Source: Bacilli bacterium (GTDB lineage Bacteria; Bacillota_I; Bacilli_A; RFN20; CAG-826). From it: a DNA stretch of 60,106 nucleotides. Shown here in pieces: positions 50,960 to 60,103 of this stretch. A program made the translations under genes and the position numbers. Location of the stretch: assembly GCA_016298185.1 (NCBI GenBank), contig JAEDDA010000003.1:1-60106 (forward strand), read 5' to 3'. The notes beneath the pieces were generated by a model, which was given only the letters and a program-made list of their open reading frames with translations, made no database searches and had not been told where the DNA came from. Numbering within the stretch: position 1 is the stretch's first letter; each line of letters begins with the position of its first letter.

Positions 50960-51916
50960 ATGAAAAAGATAGCGTTTCTATTTCCATTACTTGCTATCGC
51001 ATTAACATCCTGCTCAACAAATAACAAAGTTATTGAGAGCAAGGTTTTTTGTTTTGATACCCTTGTTGAAGCCAAACTTTACAACGGCAAAAATGAACAT
51101 ATTAAAGAAATAGAAAAGATTTTAAATAACATCTCTAATCTCACAGATAACTATGAATTAAAATCAATTAATGGTGTCTATGCCATTAATCAAACAAACG
51201 AAGAAATAACAATTGATGAACAGTTATACACTTTATTGCAAGACTCTTTTGATATGGCTAATAACGGGGTGGATAATTTTAATCCATTGTGTGGCTCATT
51301 ATCCAAGAAATGGAAAGAGTCATTAGCAAAAAAAGAAATCCTCTCAGAAACGGTTATAAATGAAGAATTAGATAAGATTAATAACACGGAAGTAATACTT
51401 AAAGATAACTATGTTATCCAAAGAAATGGAGAAGCGGAAATTGACTTAGGTGGTGTCGCGAAAGGATATGCCTTAGATTTAGTCAATAACTATCTCCAAG
51501 AAAATGGTGTTGCTAGTTATTTAATTAACGCAGGTAGTTCATCTATCGCATTAGGAGAAAAGTTAACTAAAGATGGTTTATTTACCATCGGATTAAAAGA
51601 AGTTAAAAACGCTTATATCAAAGCGAAGAACTGCTTTATTTCCACATCATCTATTTATGAGCAAGGCGTCACAATTGATGGCGTGACTTATTCACATATT
51701 ATTAATCCAAAAACCGGTAGCGCGATTAATGTAAATGATGGTGTTATCGTCATCTCCAGAAATGGTGCTTTTGGCGATGCATTTTCTACTTCGTTAATGA
51801 ATAACACATTGGAAGAAATCAAAGAAATTGAAAAAATAAACGACATTAAAACAATCATTATTAAAAATAACAAGATTGTCTATTCCCATAAGGATATTGA
51901 GGTCAAATATCATTAA
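50960..51916 (+). CDS. apbE: FAD:protein FMN transferase ApbE, lipoprotein
   Basis: 318 aa with lipobox LTSC (Cys18). ApbE motifs: IDLGGVAKGYALD, INAGSSSIALG, HIINPKTG and the metal-binding GDAFSTSLMN. It attaches FMN through a phosphoester to Thr in RnfD and RnfG, both encoded upstream in the same operon. Located on the outer face of the membrane. Starts two bases after rnfB; its stop overlaps the next ATG. Confidence 0.94.
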   Translation: MKKIAFLFPLLAIALTSCSTNNKVIESKVFCFDTLVEAKLYNGKNEHIKEIEKILNNISNLTDNYELKSINGVYAINQTNEEITIDEQLYTLLQDSFDMANNGVDNFNPLCGSLSKKWKESLAKKEILSETVINEELDKINNTEVILKDNYVIQRNGEAEIDLGGVAKGYALDLVNNYLQENGVASYLINAGSSSIALGEKLTKDGLFTIGLKEVKNAYIKAKNCFISTSSIYEQGVTIDGVTYSHIINPKTGSAINVNDGVIVISRNGAFGDAFSTSLMNNTLEEIKEIEKINDIKTIIIKNNKIVYSHKDIEVKYH

Positions 51917-52290
51917 TGAATAAAAAGGTCTTAAGAAATGATTTGATACTTATTGCCTCTTTGCTAATTTTAGCAATCATTTCTCTTGTCCTTGTTTTGA
52001 CTTTAAAAACCAAAAAGAATTTACAAGCTAAGGTATATGTTCAAAACGAAGTCGTAGAAGTTATCGACTTAAGCAAGAAAGAAGAAAAATATTACTATGT
52101 TCAAGGTCTTAAAGGACTAGTTCATATCCACACCAAAAATGGTGGTATCGCAATTGTGGAAAGTAGCTGTCCTCATCAAGACTGTGTGAATATGGGTTAT
52201 GTATATGAAACTAATCGCCCAATTATTTGTGCTTATAACGCAGTTTATATTGTGATTGAAGGCAAAGCGAATTATGACGTGGAGATTTAA
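51916..52290 (+). CDS. NusG domain II-containing membrane protein
   Basis: 124 aa. One N-terminal helix and then a NusG_II-like beta domain (KVYVQNEVVEVIDLSK ... VHIHTKNGGIAIVESSCPHQDCVNMGYV, IICAYNAVYIVIEG). The SSCPHQDC motif has two Cys and a His at metal- or redox-suited spacing. This type is commonly found beside apbE and Gx-transporter genes in Firmicutes. Function unknown; the context suggests extracytoplasmic redox or flavin work. Confidence 0.8.
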   Translation: MNKKVLRNDLILIASLLILAIISLVLVLTLKTKKNLQAKVYVQNEVVEVIDLSKKEEKYYYVQGLKGLVHIHTKNGGIAIVESSCPHQDCVNMGYVYETNRPIICAYNAVYIVIEGKANYDVEI

Positions 52291-52292
52291 TT

Positions 52293-52817
52293 ATGAAATG
52301 GAACACGCATAAAATCGCTTTAATGGGCATATTAACCGCAGGAGCAATTATTATTGCTATCCTTGAATCATTTATTCCAAGTATTGGCATTCCAGGTGTT
52401 AAACTTGGTTTAGCTAATATTGTTATTTTGATTATCCTTTATGAAATAGGAATTGTAGAAGCAATCATTGTCGATTTACTACGTGTTTTCCTTGTTGCCT
52501 TGCTTAGAGGAACAATTACATCTATGGGATTTTTAATGTCTCTTACTGGTGCGGCATTATCATTAGGAATAATGATTCTCTTATATTTAGTTGTCAGAAA
52601 GTTTTCTATAGTGGGTGTTAGCGCAGTCGGATCATTCTTCCATGTCACTGGTCAAGTTATTATCGCAATGGTATTTTTAGGAACTCCATATATGGCGTTC
52701 TATTTACCAATCATCGCTGTCTCTGCGATTATCACCGGTGTTCTAGTTGGCATAGTAGCGCAGTTAATAATTAGAACTGGAATAATCAAAAAGCAGAAAG
52801 AAAAATATAAATTTTAA
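52293..52817 (+). CDS. Gx transporter family protein (Hpre_diP_synt_I family)
   Basis: 174 aa with about five helices. PSIGIPGVKLGLANIVILI is the conserved G-x-x-G region of this family, which is similar to ECF-type S components. The family was once labelled heptaprenyl diphosphate synthase component I, but a transport role is more likely. It closes the rnf-apbE gene run. It may bring in a flavin or quinone precursor, but that is inference. Confidence 0.78.
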   Translation: MKWNTHKIALMGILTAGAIIIAILESFIPSIGIPGVKLGLANIVILIILYEIGIVEAIIVDLLRVFLVALLRGTITSMGFLMSLTGAALSLGIMILLYLVVRKFSIVGVSAVGSFFHVTGQVIIAMVFLGTPYMAFYLPIIAVSAIITGVLVGIVAQLIIRTGIIKKQKEKYKF

Positions 52818-52826
52818 CGATTATAT

Positions 52827-52844
52827 TGTTATAATTTATCTATG
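52827..52844 (+). promoter_or_regulatory. Extended -10 promoter of addB, leaderless start
   Basis: TG-T-TATAAT at 52827-52835 is a consensus extended -10 element. Seven bases after the box is the A of the addB ATG (52842), so the transcript probably starts at the start codon. There is no ribosome site. Confidence 0.6.
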
Positions 52845-55469
52845 CTGAAATCAGTCATCGTCTTAACTAACTCAATAGACGAAAGTGAAAAGATTAAATC
52901 TCTAGCGAGTTTTAATGTCTCCACTTTTGATTTACGTTATATGTCTGCGCTTGAACTCGCAGAATATCTTTTACAATTGTCTGGAATTAGCTATAAGGAA
53001 ACATTCATTAAGAACGATGAATTAGCGGCGTTAATCTATAAACAGATCAAAGCCATCTCATATTTTGAATTATTTACTTATAACGATGTTCTTCAATTAG
53101 TGAGCACACTTGAAGATTTAAGATATCAAATTGTTGATAACGAAGCAGAAACATTCTTTTCCAAATTGCCAATGGATAAGTTTGTCGCCAAAAACGCTGC
53201 ACTTAAGAATGCTTATGAAATAATTATTAATTCACTAAAAGAGAATAACTATATCGATGAAGTTGGTATTGTTCGTTTAGCGTTAAAAGAAATCAAATCA
53301 CAACCTGATATTGAATTTGTAAGGTATGAAAAGAGTCATCTTAGACCACTAGAATTAGCGTTATTAAATAAAGCCGCTGGTAAAGAAGTTCTTGAAACAA
53401 CAATTAATAAAGAGACTAAACCATTAACTATTGAAAGATATACAAAAGCATTTGGCCAAACAAATGAGATTGAAGATATTTTGCATTATATCTATAAGAA
53501 CAAGATTCCTTTTGATCAATGCTTAATTGCCTCTGCGGAGGAAGCAAACTATGCGAATATTCTTTCTAACTATAGAGACTTGTTAAAAGCGCCTATCACA
53601 ATTGGTGTTGGTAAACTAATCACATCAACCGGTCCAGGTAGATTATTTGCGTTATTAGATGATTGGAAACAAAACCATTATCGTTATGAATATTTACTCA
53701 AAATAGTGGAATCAGAATGTTTTGATATTGAAAAATTCAAAAAGGATTTAAACCTTGATGGCGACTTATCAGTAATTAATGAAGGACTTAGTAAGAGATA
53801 TATTATTGATTTGAATTATGTCGCTGAAATAGTGGGCCGTTTAAAAGTGGGATTTGATTTCCATGAAGATGATATTGATGTTATTAAATTAAACAATGAT
53901 AAATACGAAGCCTATGAAGCATTAGTGAGAAGATACTACGCAGAGAAATATCACGAAGATGAATCTATCAGCAGATATAAATCGATGGGCTATGTGAAAA
54001 AGTTCATTGAAATTATCAATAAAGGTATGTCTAATTTCATTGAACAATACGCATTGATTAGAGATGTAAAAGTCGATAATAGTGCCTTAGATAAGATCCT
54101 TAAAGGCTTATATATTCAAAATCGTTTTGAAGTACCTTATCGCGATATTAGAGATGTTTTATTCTCACAAAAGATATCTAGAGAAAAGCCACAACCAGGT
54201 TCTTTATATTTCACATCAATCTCTCGTGCCTCATCTTGTTTAAGAAAGTATTTATTCATTACTGGACTAAGTTCTAATAACTATCCTGGTTCTAGCAAAG
54301 AGAATCCATTGCTTCTTGATAGAGATTACAAACCCTTTGGTGTAGATGATGCCTCAGGAAGAGAAATCAAAAACAACAAAGAGAATTATGAAGTCTTGCT
54401 TGATGAAGCAATGAAGTATGGTGTGGAAGTTCATTTATCTTGGGCATCATATAACTCTGAATCACTAAAAACACAAAATTCATCCAGTGTGATTTTTGAA
54501 ACATACAAGAAAGAAAATGGGGAGAAGAAAACACTCGCTGATTTAGATGATGAATTCAAAACCAATAAAGACAAATATCGTTATGTTGAATTCTTCTCTA
54601 ATCCGTTATTACCTATTTCTCCTATTGGACAAGCATTACAAAAAAATAAACCAAACATTTGCGTTAAAGAAGAAGCTAAACCAATAGAAGAAGTGGAAGT
54701 TCTTTCTTTGGCGGGAAGACCATTCTCTGCATCTGCGATTGCTAATTACGCGAAGTGTCCATACATGTTCTATCTTCAATATGTTTTAGGTGTCAAACAA
54801 CCTGAGGATATTGATGTCTTTGAAGTCATTCCAGCTAATGAATATGGAACTATGGCGCACGATCTTTTAGAACATCTAGTGAAATCAAAAACAACTAAAG
54901 AAGAATTCTCAAAATTAGCATCTGATAGATTTGATGAATATTTAATATTTAATTCTTCAGATAATAAAGTTTTAGTGGATAATTGCCGTAAAGATTTCAT
55001 AAAAATGATGCAAAACGCCTATGAAATGGAAGGAAACGAAGTCACTGCTTTTAGAGAAAAAGACATTTACTATACCGATAAAAATACAGGAATTACTATT
55101 CACGGTTTCCCAGATAAAGTAATCAAAAATTCTGATGGAACATATCGTATTGTGGACTATAAAACGGGTCGCAAGGTAAAACACAAAGTTGATGATATTC
55201 CATCAATGATTCAATGTACCCTTTATGCCTACATATTGGAACAGAACCGCCACGTCAAAGTGACGAGTTTTGAATATCGTTATTTAAGAAACAAAGTCAG
55301 TGTCTATAGCACCAATAATGGTCTTACTATGGACACGCACTATGAGAATTTGAAAAACACATTAGAAGATTTAAAACATTCTTTAGAAACTGGGGTATTT
55401 GAGGATAAAGACAAAAAGATTTGTAAAGATTGTTATTTCAAAGATGTGTGCAGTAAGAATAAGAGTTAA
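52842..55469 (+). CDS. addB: Helicase-exonuclease AddAB, subunit B (short, RexB-like)
   Basis: 875 aa; Bacillus AddB is over 1100. The C-terminal part has the four iron-sulfur Cys (Cys639, then Cys861, Cys864 and Cys870 spaced C-x2-C-x5-C) and the nuclease motif YRIVDYKTGRK. The N-terminal part lacks the Walker A motif found in Bacillus AddB, as also reported for streptococcal/lactococcal RexB. With AddA it resects DNA ends at Chi-like sites for recombination repair. addA starts two bases after the stop. Confidence 0.92.
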   Translation: MLKSVIVLTNSIDESEKIKSLASFNVSTFDLRYMSALELAEYLLQLSGISYKETFIKNDELAALIYKQIKAISYFELFTYNDVLQLVSTLEDLRYQIVDNEAETFFSKLPMDKFVAKNAALKNAYEIIINSLKENNYIDEVGIVRLALKEIKSQPDIEFVRYEKSHLRPLELALLNKAAGKEVLETTINKETKPLTIERYTKAFGQTNEIEDILHYIYKNKIPFDQCLIASAEEANYANILSNYRDLLKAPITIGVGKLITSTGPGRLFALLDDWKQNHYRYEYLLKIVESECFDIEKFKKDLNLDGDLSVINEGLSKRYIIDLNYVAEIVGRLKVGFDFHEDDIDVIKLNNDKYEAYEALVRRYYAEKYHEDESISRYKSMGYVKKFIEIINKGMSNFIEQYALIRDVKVDNSALDKILKGLYIQNRFEVPYRDIRDVLFSQKISREKPQPGSLYFTSISRASSCLRKYLFITGLSSNNYPGSSKENPLLLDRDYKPFGVDDASGREIKNNKENYEVLLDEAMKYGVEVHLSWASYNSESLKTQNSSSVIFETYKKENGEKKTLADLDDEFKTNKDKYRYVEFFSNPLLPISPIGQALQKNKPNICVKEEAKPIEEVEVLSLAGRPFSASAIANYAKCPYMFYLQYVLGVKQPEDIDVFEVIPANEYGTMAHDLLEHLVKSKTTKEEFSKLASDRFDEYLIFNSSDNKVLVDNCRKDFIKMMQNAYEMEGNEVTAFREKDIYYTDKNTGITIHGFPDKVIKNSDGTYRIVDYKTGRKVKHKVDDIPSMIQCTLYAYILEQNRHVKVTSFEYRYLRNKVSVYSTNNGLTMDTHYENLKNTLEDLKHSLETGVFEDKDKKICKDCYFKDVCSKNKS

Positions 55470-55471
55470 TT

Positions 55472-58400
55472 ATGGTTAATGAAAAAGATCAAGACATACT
55501 CTCCAGGGAGAGGATAGTTAAAGATATCGACCACAATTATTTTGTGGAGGCATCCGCGGGAAGTGGAAAGACCACATCTCTTGTTTATCGTATGGTTTCT
55601 TTAATCGAACATGGTGTGCCTGTTGATAAAATTTGCACAATCACATTTACTAAAGCCGCAGCGAATGAATTTTTCGAAAGATTCCAAAGTTTATTATCTA
55701 TTAGAAGCGGGGACGTTCCTGATAGAAGTGATAAGTTGATGGGCGAAAGAAACGATGAAACCAAGAAGCGTTGCCAAGAAGCATTAAGTAACATTGATTT
55801 ATGTTTCTTGGGAACAATTGACTCCTTCTGCAATATGATTGCTCACGAGATGCCAGCGGAACTTAAGATACCTTCATCTTCGTCAGTTATTTCAAAAGAA
55901 GAATACACAAGAGTGGTGAAAGAAGCCTATGGCAATATTCTTAAAGATGTTAATCGTCCATTACATTCTTTAGCAGTTAAATTTAATAACTTTGTGGAAC
56001 ATCCATTTGATGCATTTGTTAAAGGCATCAGTGCGGTTAGCGATTTTAGAAATCTCAAAGTTATTTATGATTCTTCTTTAGCGGATATCTCTTTCGACGA
56101 TTATCTTGGACTTAAAGATAAAGCTAACATTTTAGAAATATTTGAAAATCTTACTCATCCAGACAACGCTGATTTATATGCGCCAAAACCTGCAAACAAA
56201 GGCCGTATAGAAGCAAAGGATGATATTGCTAATAAATTAAAGAAACTCAAAGCGGATTTGAATAATTGGTCTGATAATTTCTCTGATTTGAAATATGGAC
56301 TGAAAAATATATCCAATATGAACGGTTTCTCTGATGATGCTGAATATACTTCATTGGGACAATATCTCACAGAGAAAACATCTGCGAAAGCTTTGCTTAG
56401 ATTTAGTGAAGACTTCTTAAAAGAAATAGAAGAATATCAAAAGAAGATTAACCGTTATGCCTATTCTATTTATCTTCACTTTGTTTTAAGCGTTCTTGAT
56501 GAAGTAACTGCTGATTTAAGAAAGCAAGGTAAGTTCCAATTCTTTGATTTCTTACTCTATTTACGTGATGCCTTTAAAGAAAGTGCAATGGGAGATAGAG
56601 TCCTTATTGACCATGTCTTTGAAAGACACTCTTATTTCATGCTTGATGAAAGCCAAGATACCAATCCTTTACAAACCGAAATGTTCTTCTATTTAACAAG
56701 CACAAAGAAAGATAAAGATTGGAAGAATATGGAACCAAAAGAAAAATCACTATTTATCGTTGGTGATCCAAAACAATCAATCTATGGTTTTAGAGGCGCG
56801 GATGTTAAAGCATACTTGCAAAATAAAAAGATTTTTGAAGATAAAGATGAATTATTAGTGCTTACTAGAAATTATCGTAGCCACGCTTCATTAAAAGAAT
56901 GGTTTAATAAATCATTTAATGACATGCTCAACTACAAAGAAGACTTATATAAGGATTTTGCTTTAGAACATTTAGATATTCCAATCGATGATGACGATTG
57001 CACAAAAACAATATCTAAAGATAACCCAGAAATCTTAGAAGGTGTCTATAGATATGTTGTTAATGCTAATAGCAAACCGGCGACTGATTGTGAAGAAGTG
57101 GCTAAGCTAATTGTTGATATAATGAATAACAAAAGGATTTATCGTGCAAAGTTTAATCCTATCACTAAGAAGATGGAAGCTAGCGACGATAAAATTCAAT
57201 ATAGTGATTTCCTTGTTGTACCATTCTCTTCTAATATGGCAAGACTCATTGAAGCCTTTGATAGATATAACATCCCAATGGTCGTGGAAGGAAAGATGGT
57301 CTTTGACTCTGCGGAAACATTTAACGCAGTTTTAGACTTACTTTATTTATTAAAAGAACCATATAACAAATCTTCTTTTACCAAAGTTATTTATTCTGAT
57401 TTATTTAATTTAAATGATTCCGATGTTATTCATATGCTTAATGATGGATTTGATTTAGATATTTCAAAACCTCAAATAAATGAAATCAATTTCAAAAAGC
57501 CTGAGCATAAAGAAATAGTTAGTAAATTGCATGAATTATATGAAGATACATTAGCAATGTCCTTTAGTTCCACGATGCAATATCTCTTAAATAGTAAGAA
57601 ACTCAATATCTTTGATAAAGTCACATCTAAAGATATGGAATATGTCTATTACTTAATTGAAAAGGTAAAAGAAGGCGAAGAAAACGGTTCTATATCTTCT
57701 TTGGAACAATTGAAAAAATATGTTTCCTTATTCCTTAATAGCGGCGATGAACAAAGAACATTAAGATTCTCCGATAAAGTTAATAGAGTGAAGATTGCCA
57801 ACTTACATAAAGTTAAGGGTTTACAAGCTCCAATTGTTATCTTAGCTAGACCAAATAGTAAAGATCATTCATTATCCCAATACATTGATTACACAGATAA
57901 TTCTCCATCAATTAAATTCTCAAAGATTGATGAAGGCGGAGATAGCCGTGTCACATATGTATCAACAGATGCGTTTGAAAAAGAAATGGATAAATGGAAA
58001 GCAAGCGCAAAAGCAGAACAAGATCGCTTAGCTTATGTTGGTGCAACCCGTGCAGAAAGCGCATTAATAGTTTGTGAGAATAATGGCGATAATGTCGGTT
58101 ATTGGAAAGAGTTAATTGTTCGTATTCCTGAATCCCGTTTTTTATCTATACCAAATGTTGATGAAATTCATCCTGATTTTGAAGATATTTCTTTGGGTGA
58201 TTATCACATTGAGGAAAATAGTCATAAACAATCATTCGATTATATTTCTCCATCTCAATCTAGACACAATAGAAGAACTAACAAAGATGAAATCGATGAT
58301 GCCGAGTTTGATAAAGGCGATAAAGATAGAGATGAAGCCACAATGTTAGGTACTATGGTTCATAAACTTATGGAGTGCATTATTTCTTCTAAGAACTCAT

Positions 58401-58813
58401 ATAACATCGAAGGATTAATCAAAACCATACTTTCAGACTATGACTATTCTAAAGAATACGATGAAATGCTTCATAATATCGCTTCTAAGATACTTAATGG
58501 TGGTTTCCCACAAGTTAATTCATCTTTAGATAAAGATATTTTAAAAACCTTATTAGAGGCCAAAAAGGTGTGGTGTGAAGTTCCATTCTCTTATCAAAGT
58601 GATAAAGGAAATATTGTTCATGGTATTATCGACTGTATGTACATAGATAAGAATGATAAATACCATGTCATTGACTATAAGACTAATAAAGAAAATGATG
58701 TTTCAGAATTAGAGAAACATTATGATGGCCAATTAAAGCATTATTACTATGCATTAAAGAAAATGGGCATCGAAGCGGACACCCATATTTATCACATAGA
58801 TTTAGATAAATAA
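55472..58813 (+). CDS. addA: Helicase-exonuclease AddAB, subunit A
   Basis: 1113 aa, a little shorter than the usual 1200 or so. UvrD-type helicase motifs are in order: Walker A EASAGSGKTT (27-35), ITFTKAAANEF, FMLDESQDTNP, GDPKQSIYGFRGAD, TRNYRSH, ANLHKVKGLQAP and AYVGATRAESAL. The C-terminal nuclease domain has HVIDYKTNKE. It unwinds and degrades DNA ends together with AddB. A two-way terminator follows. Confidence 0.95.
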   Translation: MVNEKDQDILSRERIVKDIDHNYFVEASAGSGKTTSLVYRMVSLIEHGVPVDKICTITFTKAAANEFFERFQSLLSIRSGDVPDRSDKLMGERNDETKKRCQEALSNIDLCFLGTIDSFCNMIAHEMPAELKIPSSSSVISKEEYTRVVKEAYGNILKDVNRPLHSLAVKFNNFVEHPFDAFVKGISAVSDFRNLKVIYDSSLADISFDDYLGLKDKANILEIFENLTHPDNADLYAPKPANKGRIEAKDDIANKLKKLKADLNNWSDNFSDLKYGLKNISNMNGFSDDAEYTSLGQYLTEKTSAKALLRFSEDFLKEIEEYQKKINRYAYSIYLHFVLSVLDEVTADLRKQGKFQFFDFLLYLRDAFKESAMGDRVLIDHVFERHSYFMLDESQDTNPLQTEMFFYLTSTKKDKDWKNMEPKEKSLFIVGDPKQSIYGFRGADVKAYLQNKKIFEDKDELLVLTRNYRSHASLKEWFNKSFNDMLNYKEDLYKDFALEHLDIPIDDDDCTKTISKDNPEILEGVYRYVVNANSKPATDCEEVAKLIVDIMNNKRIYRAKFNPITKKMEASDDKIQYSDFLVVPFSSNMARLIEAFDRYNIPMVVEGKMVFDSAETFNAVLDLLYLLKEPYNKSSFTKVIYSDLFNLNDSDVIHMLNDGFDLDISKPQINEINFKKPEHKEIVSKLHELYEDTLAMSFSSTMQYLLNSKKLNIFDKVTSKDMEYVYYLIEKVKEGEENGSISSLEQLKKYVSLFLNSGDEQRTLRFSDKVNRVKIANLHKVKGLQAPIVILARPNSKDHSLSQYIDYTDNSPSIKFSKIDEGGDSRVTYVSTDAFEKEMDKWKASAKAEQDRLAYVGATRAESALIVCENNGDNVGYWKELIVRIPESRFLSIPNVDEIHPDFEDISLGDYHIEENSHKQSFDYISPSQSRHNRRTNKDEIDDAEFDKGDKDRDEATMLGTMVHKLMECIISSKNSYNIEGLIKTILSDYDYSKEYDEMLHNIASKILNGGFPQVNSSLDKDILKTLLEAKKVWCEVPFSYQSDKGNIVHGIIDCMYIDKNDKYHVIDYKTNKENDVSELEKHYDGQLKHYYYALKKMGIEADTHIYHIDLDK

Positions 58814-58814
58814 A

Positions 58815-58851
58815 AACCGAGGTTTTAATTTTAATTCCTCGGTTATTTTTT
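58815..58851. terminator. Two-way terminator between addA and folD
   Basis: AACCGAGG (58815-58822) pairs perfectly with CCTCGGTT (58837-58844) over a 14-base loop; T run on one side and A run on the other. The end of folD on the minus strand overlaps it. Confidence 0.9.
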
Positions 58852-59634
58852 TGATGCGATTTCTAATAAGTTTTCGTATAAGGCGAGTCTTGTTAATAAA
58901 CCGACTCCACCAGGAACTGGTGTTTGAAGTCTTACTGGTAAGTCTGGTAAGGCATCACCATGAAGTCCATTTTCATCTCTTGAGATGCCAACATCAATAA
59001 CACATGCAGAATCTTTATAAGTGAACTTATTATCTAAGAAATGTTGTTTGCCAATTGCGATAACAATGATATCTGCATTAGCGATATATCTCGACATATC
59101 TTCAAATGAAGTTTTGCTATGTAAGACAGTGACATTTGCACTTTCTTTTAAGAGGAGTTTCGCCATTGGCTTACCAACGATATTGCTTCTGCCAATAACA
59201 ACTGCGTTTTTGCCTAAAATTTGAATTCCTTCATGATGCAAGTAATTCATGATGCCTTTAGGTGTGCAAGGCGCTAACTCTGATAGCGGATGGAAGCCAT
59301 CGACATCTTTCTTTGGTGATACTGCGAGTTTAATGCGATCTTCATTGATTTGTTTTGGAAGTGGCATTTGAACTATAAATCCATCGTGGGTATTATCATT
59401 ATTTAATTCATCGATTACTTTTAGTAATTCTTCTTCGCTAGTGTCTAATGGAAGTTTGATTAAATCCGCATGAATACCTAATTCATCAGCGTCTTTTAAT
59501 TTACCTTTAACATAGGCATTACTACCGGCATCTTCATTGACTTGGACAATAGCGATGCTTGGTTTTTTATCCATGGCTAAAACGAGATTCTTAATCTCTT
59601 CTTTTCTAGCCTTAACATATTCTTTAACGGTCAT
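58843..59634 (-). CDS. folD: Bifunctional methylene-tetrahydrofolate dehydrogenase/cyclohydrolase
   Basis: 263 aa; about 20 fewer than E. coli FolD, mainly at the N-terminus, where the usual I-x-D/G-K start is absent. The catalytic Tyr-x3-Lys (SNAYVKGK), VQMPLP, KDVDGFHP, GRSNIVGKP and TPVPGGVG are present. The usual GVGPMT near the C-terminus reads GVGLLT. It makes formyl-tetrahydrofolate by way of methenyl-tetrahydrofolate. Its ATG overlaps the deaminase gene by 11 bases, so the two are an operon. Confidence 0.92.
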   Translation of the reverse strand: MTVKEYVKARKEEIKNLVLAMDKKPSIAIVQVNEDAGSNAYVKGKLKDADELGIHADLIKLPLDTSEEELLKVIDELNNDNTHDGFIVQMPLPKQINEDRIKLAVSPKKDVDGFHPLSELAPCTPKGIMNYLHHEGIQILGKNAVVIGRSNIVGKPMAKLLLKESANVTVLHSKTSFEDMSRYIANADIIVIAIGKQHFLDNKFTYKDSACVIDVGISRDENGLHGDALPDLPVRLQTPVPGGVGLLTRLALYENLLEIASKK

Positions 59635-60103
59635 AATTAATCTCTGGAATTCTGCCTTCGTAGTGGCGGATTTTTATTCCTGCAAGTAATAACATTCTCT
59701 TACTAGCTTGGACACCAACAGTATCTTCGTATTTATTTGAAATATAAACAACTTCTTTGATACCGGTTTGGATAATAGCTTTTGTACATTCATTACATGG
59801 GAACAATGTTACATATAATGTGCAACCCCTTAAAGCGCTTGTGCCATTTCTTGTATTTAAGATGGCGTTAAATTCAGCGTGGCAAACATATAAATATTTG
59901 CTATCCAAACCTTCGCCTCTATTCCAAGATAATTGATTTTCATCGCAACCAGAAGGCATGCCGTTATAACCGATAGAAACAACTTTCTTATTTTCATCGA
60001 CAATACAAGCACCCACTTTTGTGTTTGGATCCTTACTTCTTTCACAAGAAAGAAGAGCGATACCCATAAAATATTCATCCCAAGAAACGTTACTTTTAAT
60101 CAT
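59624..60103 (-). CDS. dCMP deaminase family protein (ComEB-like)
   Basis: 159 aa. The zinc motif is complete: CHAEFNAI with His75 and Glu77, and PCNEC with Cys103 and Cys106. The N-terminal DEYFMGIALLSCERSKDPNTKVGA is typical of deoxycytidylate deaminases. It converts dCMP to dUMP for thymidylate synthesis, which pairs logically with folate gene folD after it. The ATG is three bases from the window end, so a longer start or further genes upstream cannot be judged. Confidence 0.9.
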   Translation of the reverse strand: MIKSNVSWDEYFMGIALLSCERSKDPNTKVGACIVDENKKVVSIGYNGMPSGCDENQLSWNRGEGLDSKYLYVCHAEFNAILNTRNGTSALRGCTLYVTLFPCNECTKAIIQTGIKEVVYISNKYEDTVGVQASKRMLLLAGIKIRHYEGRIPEINYDR

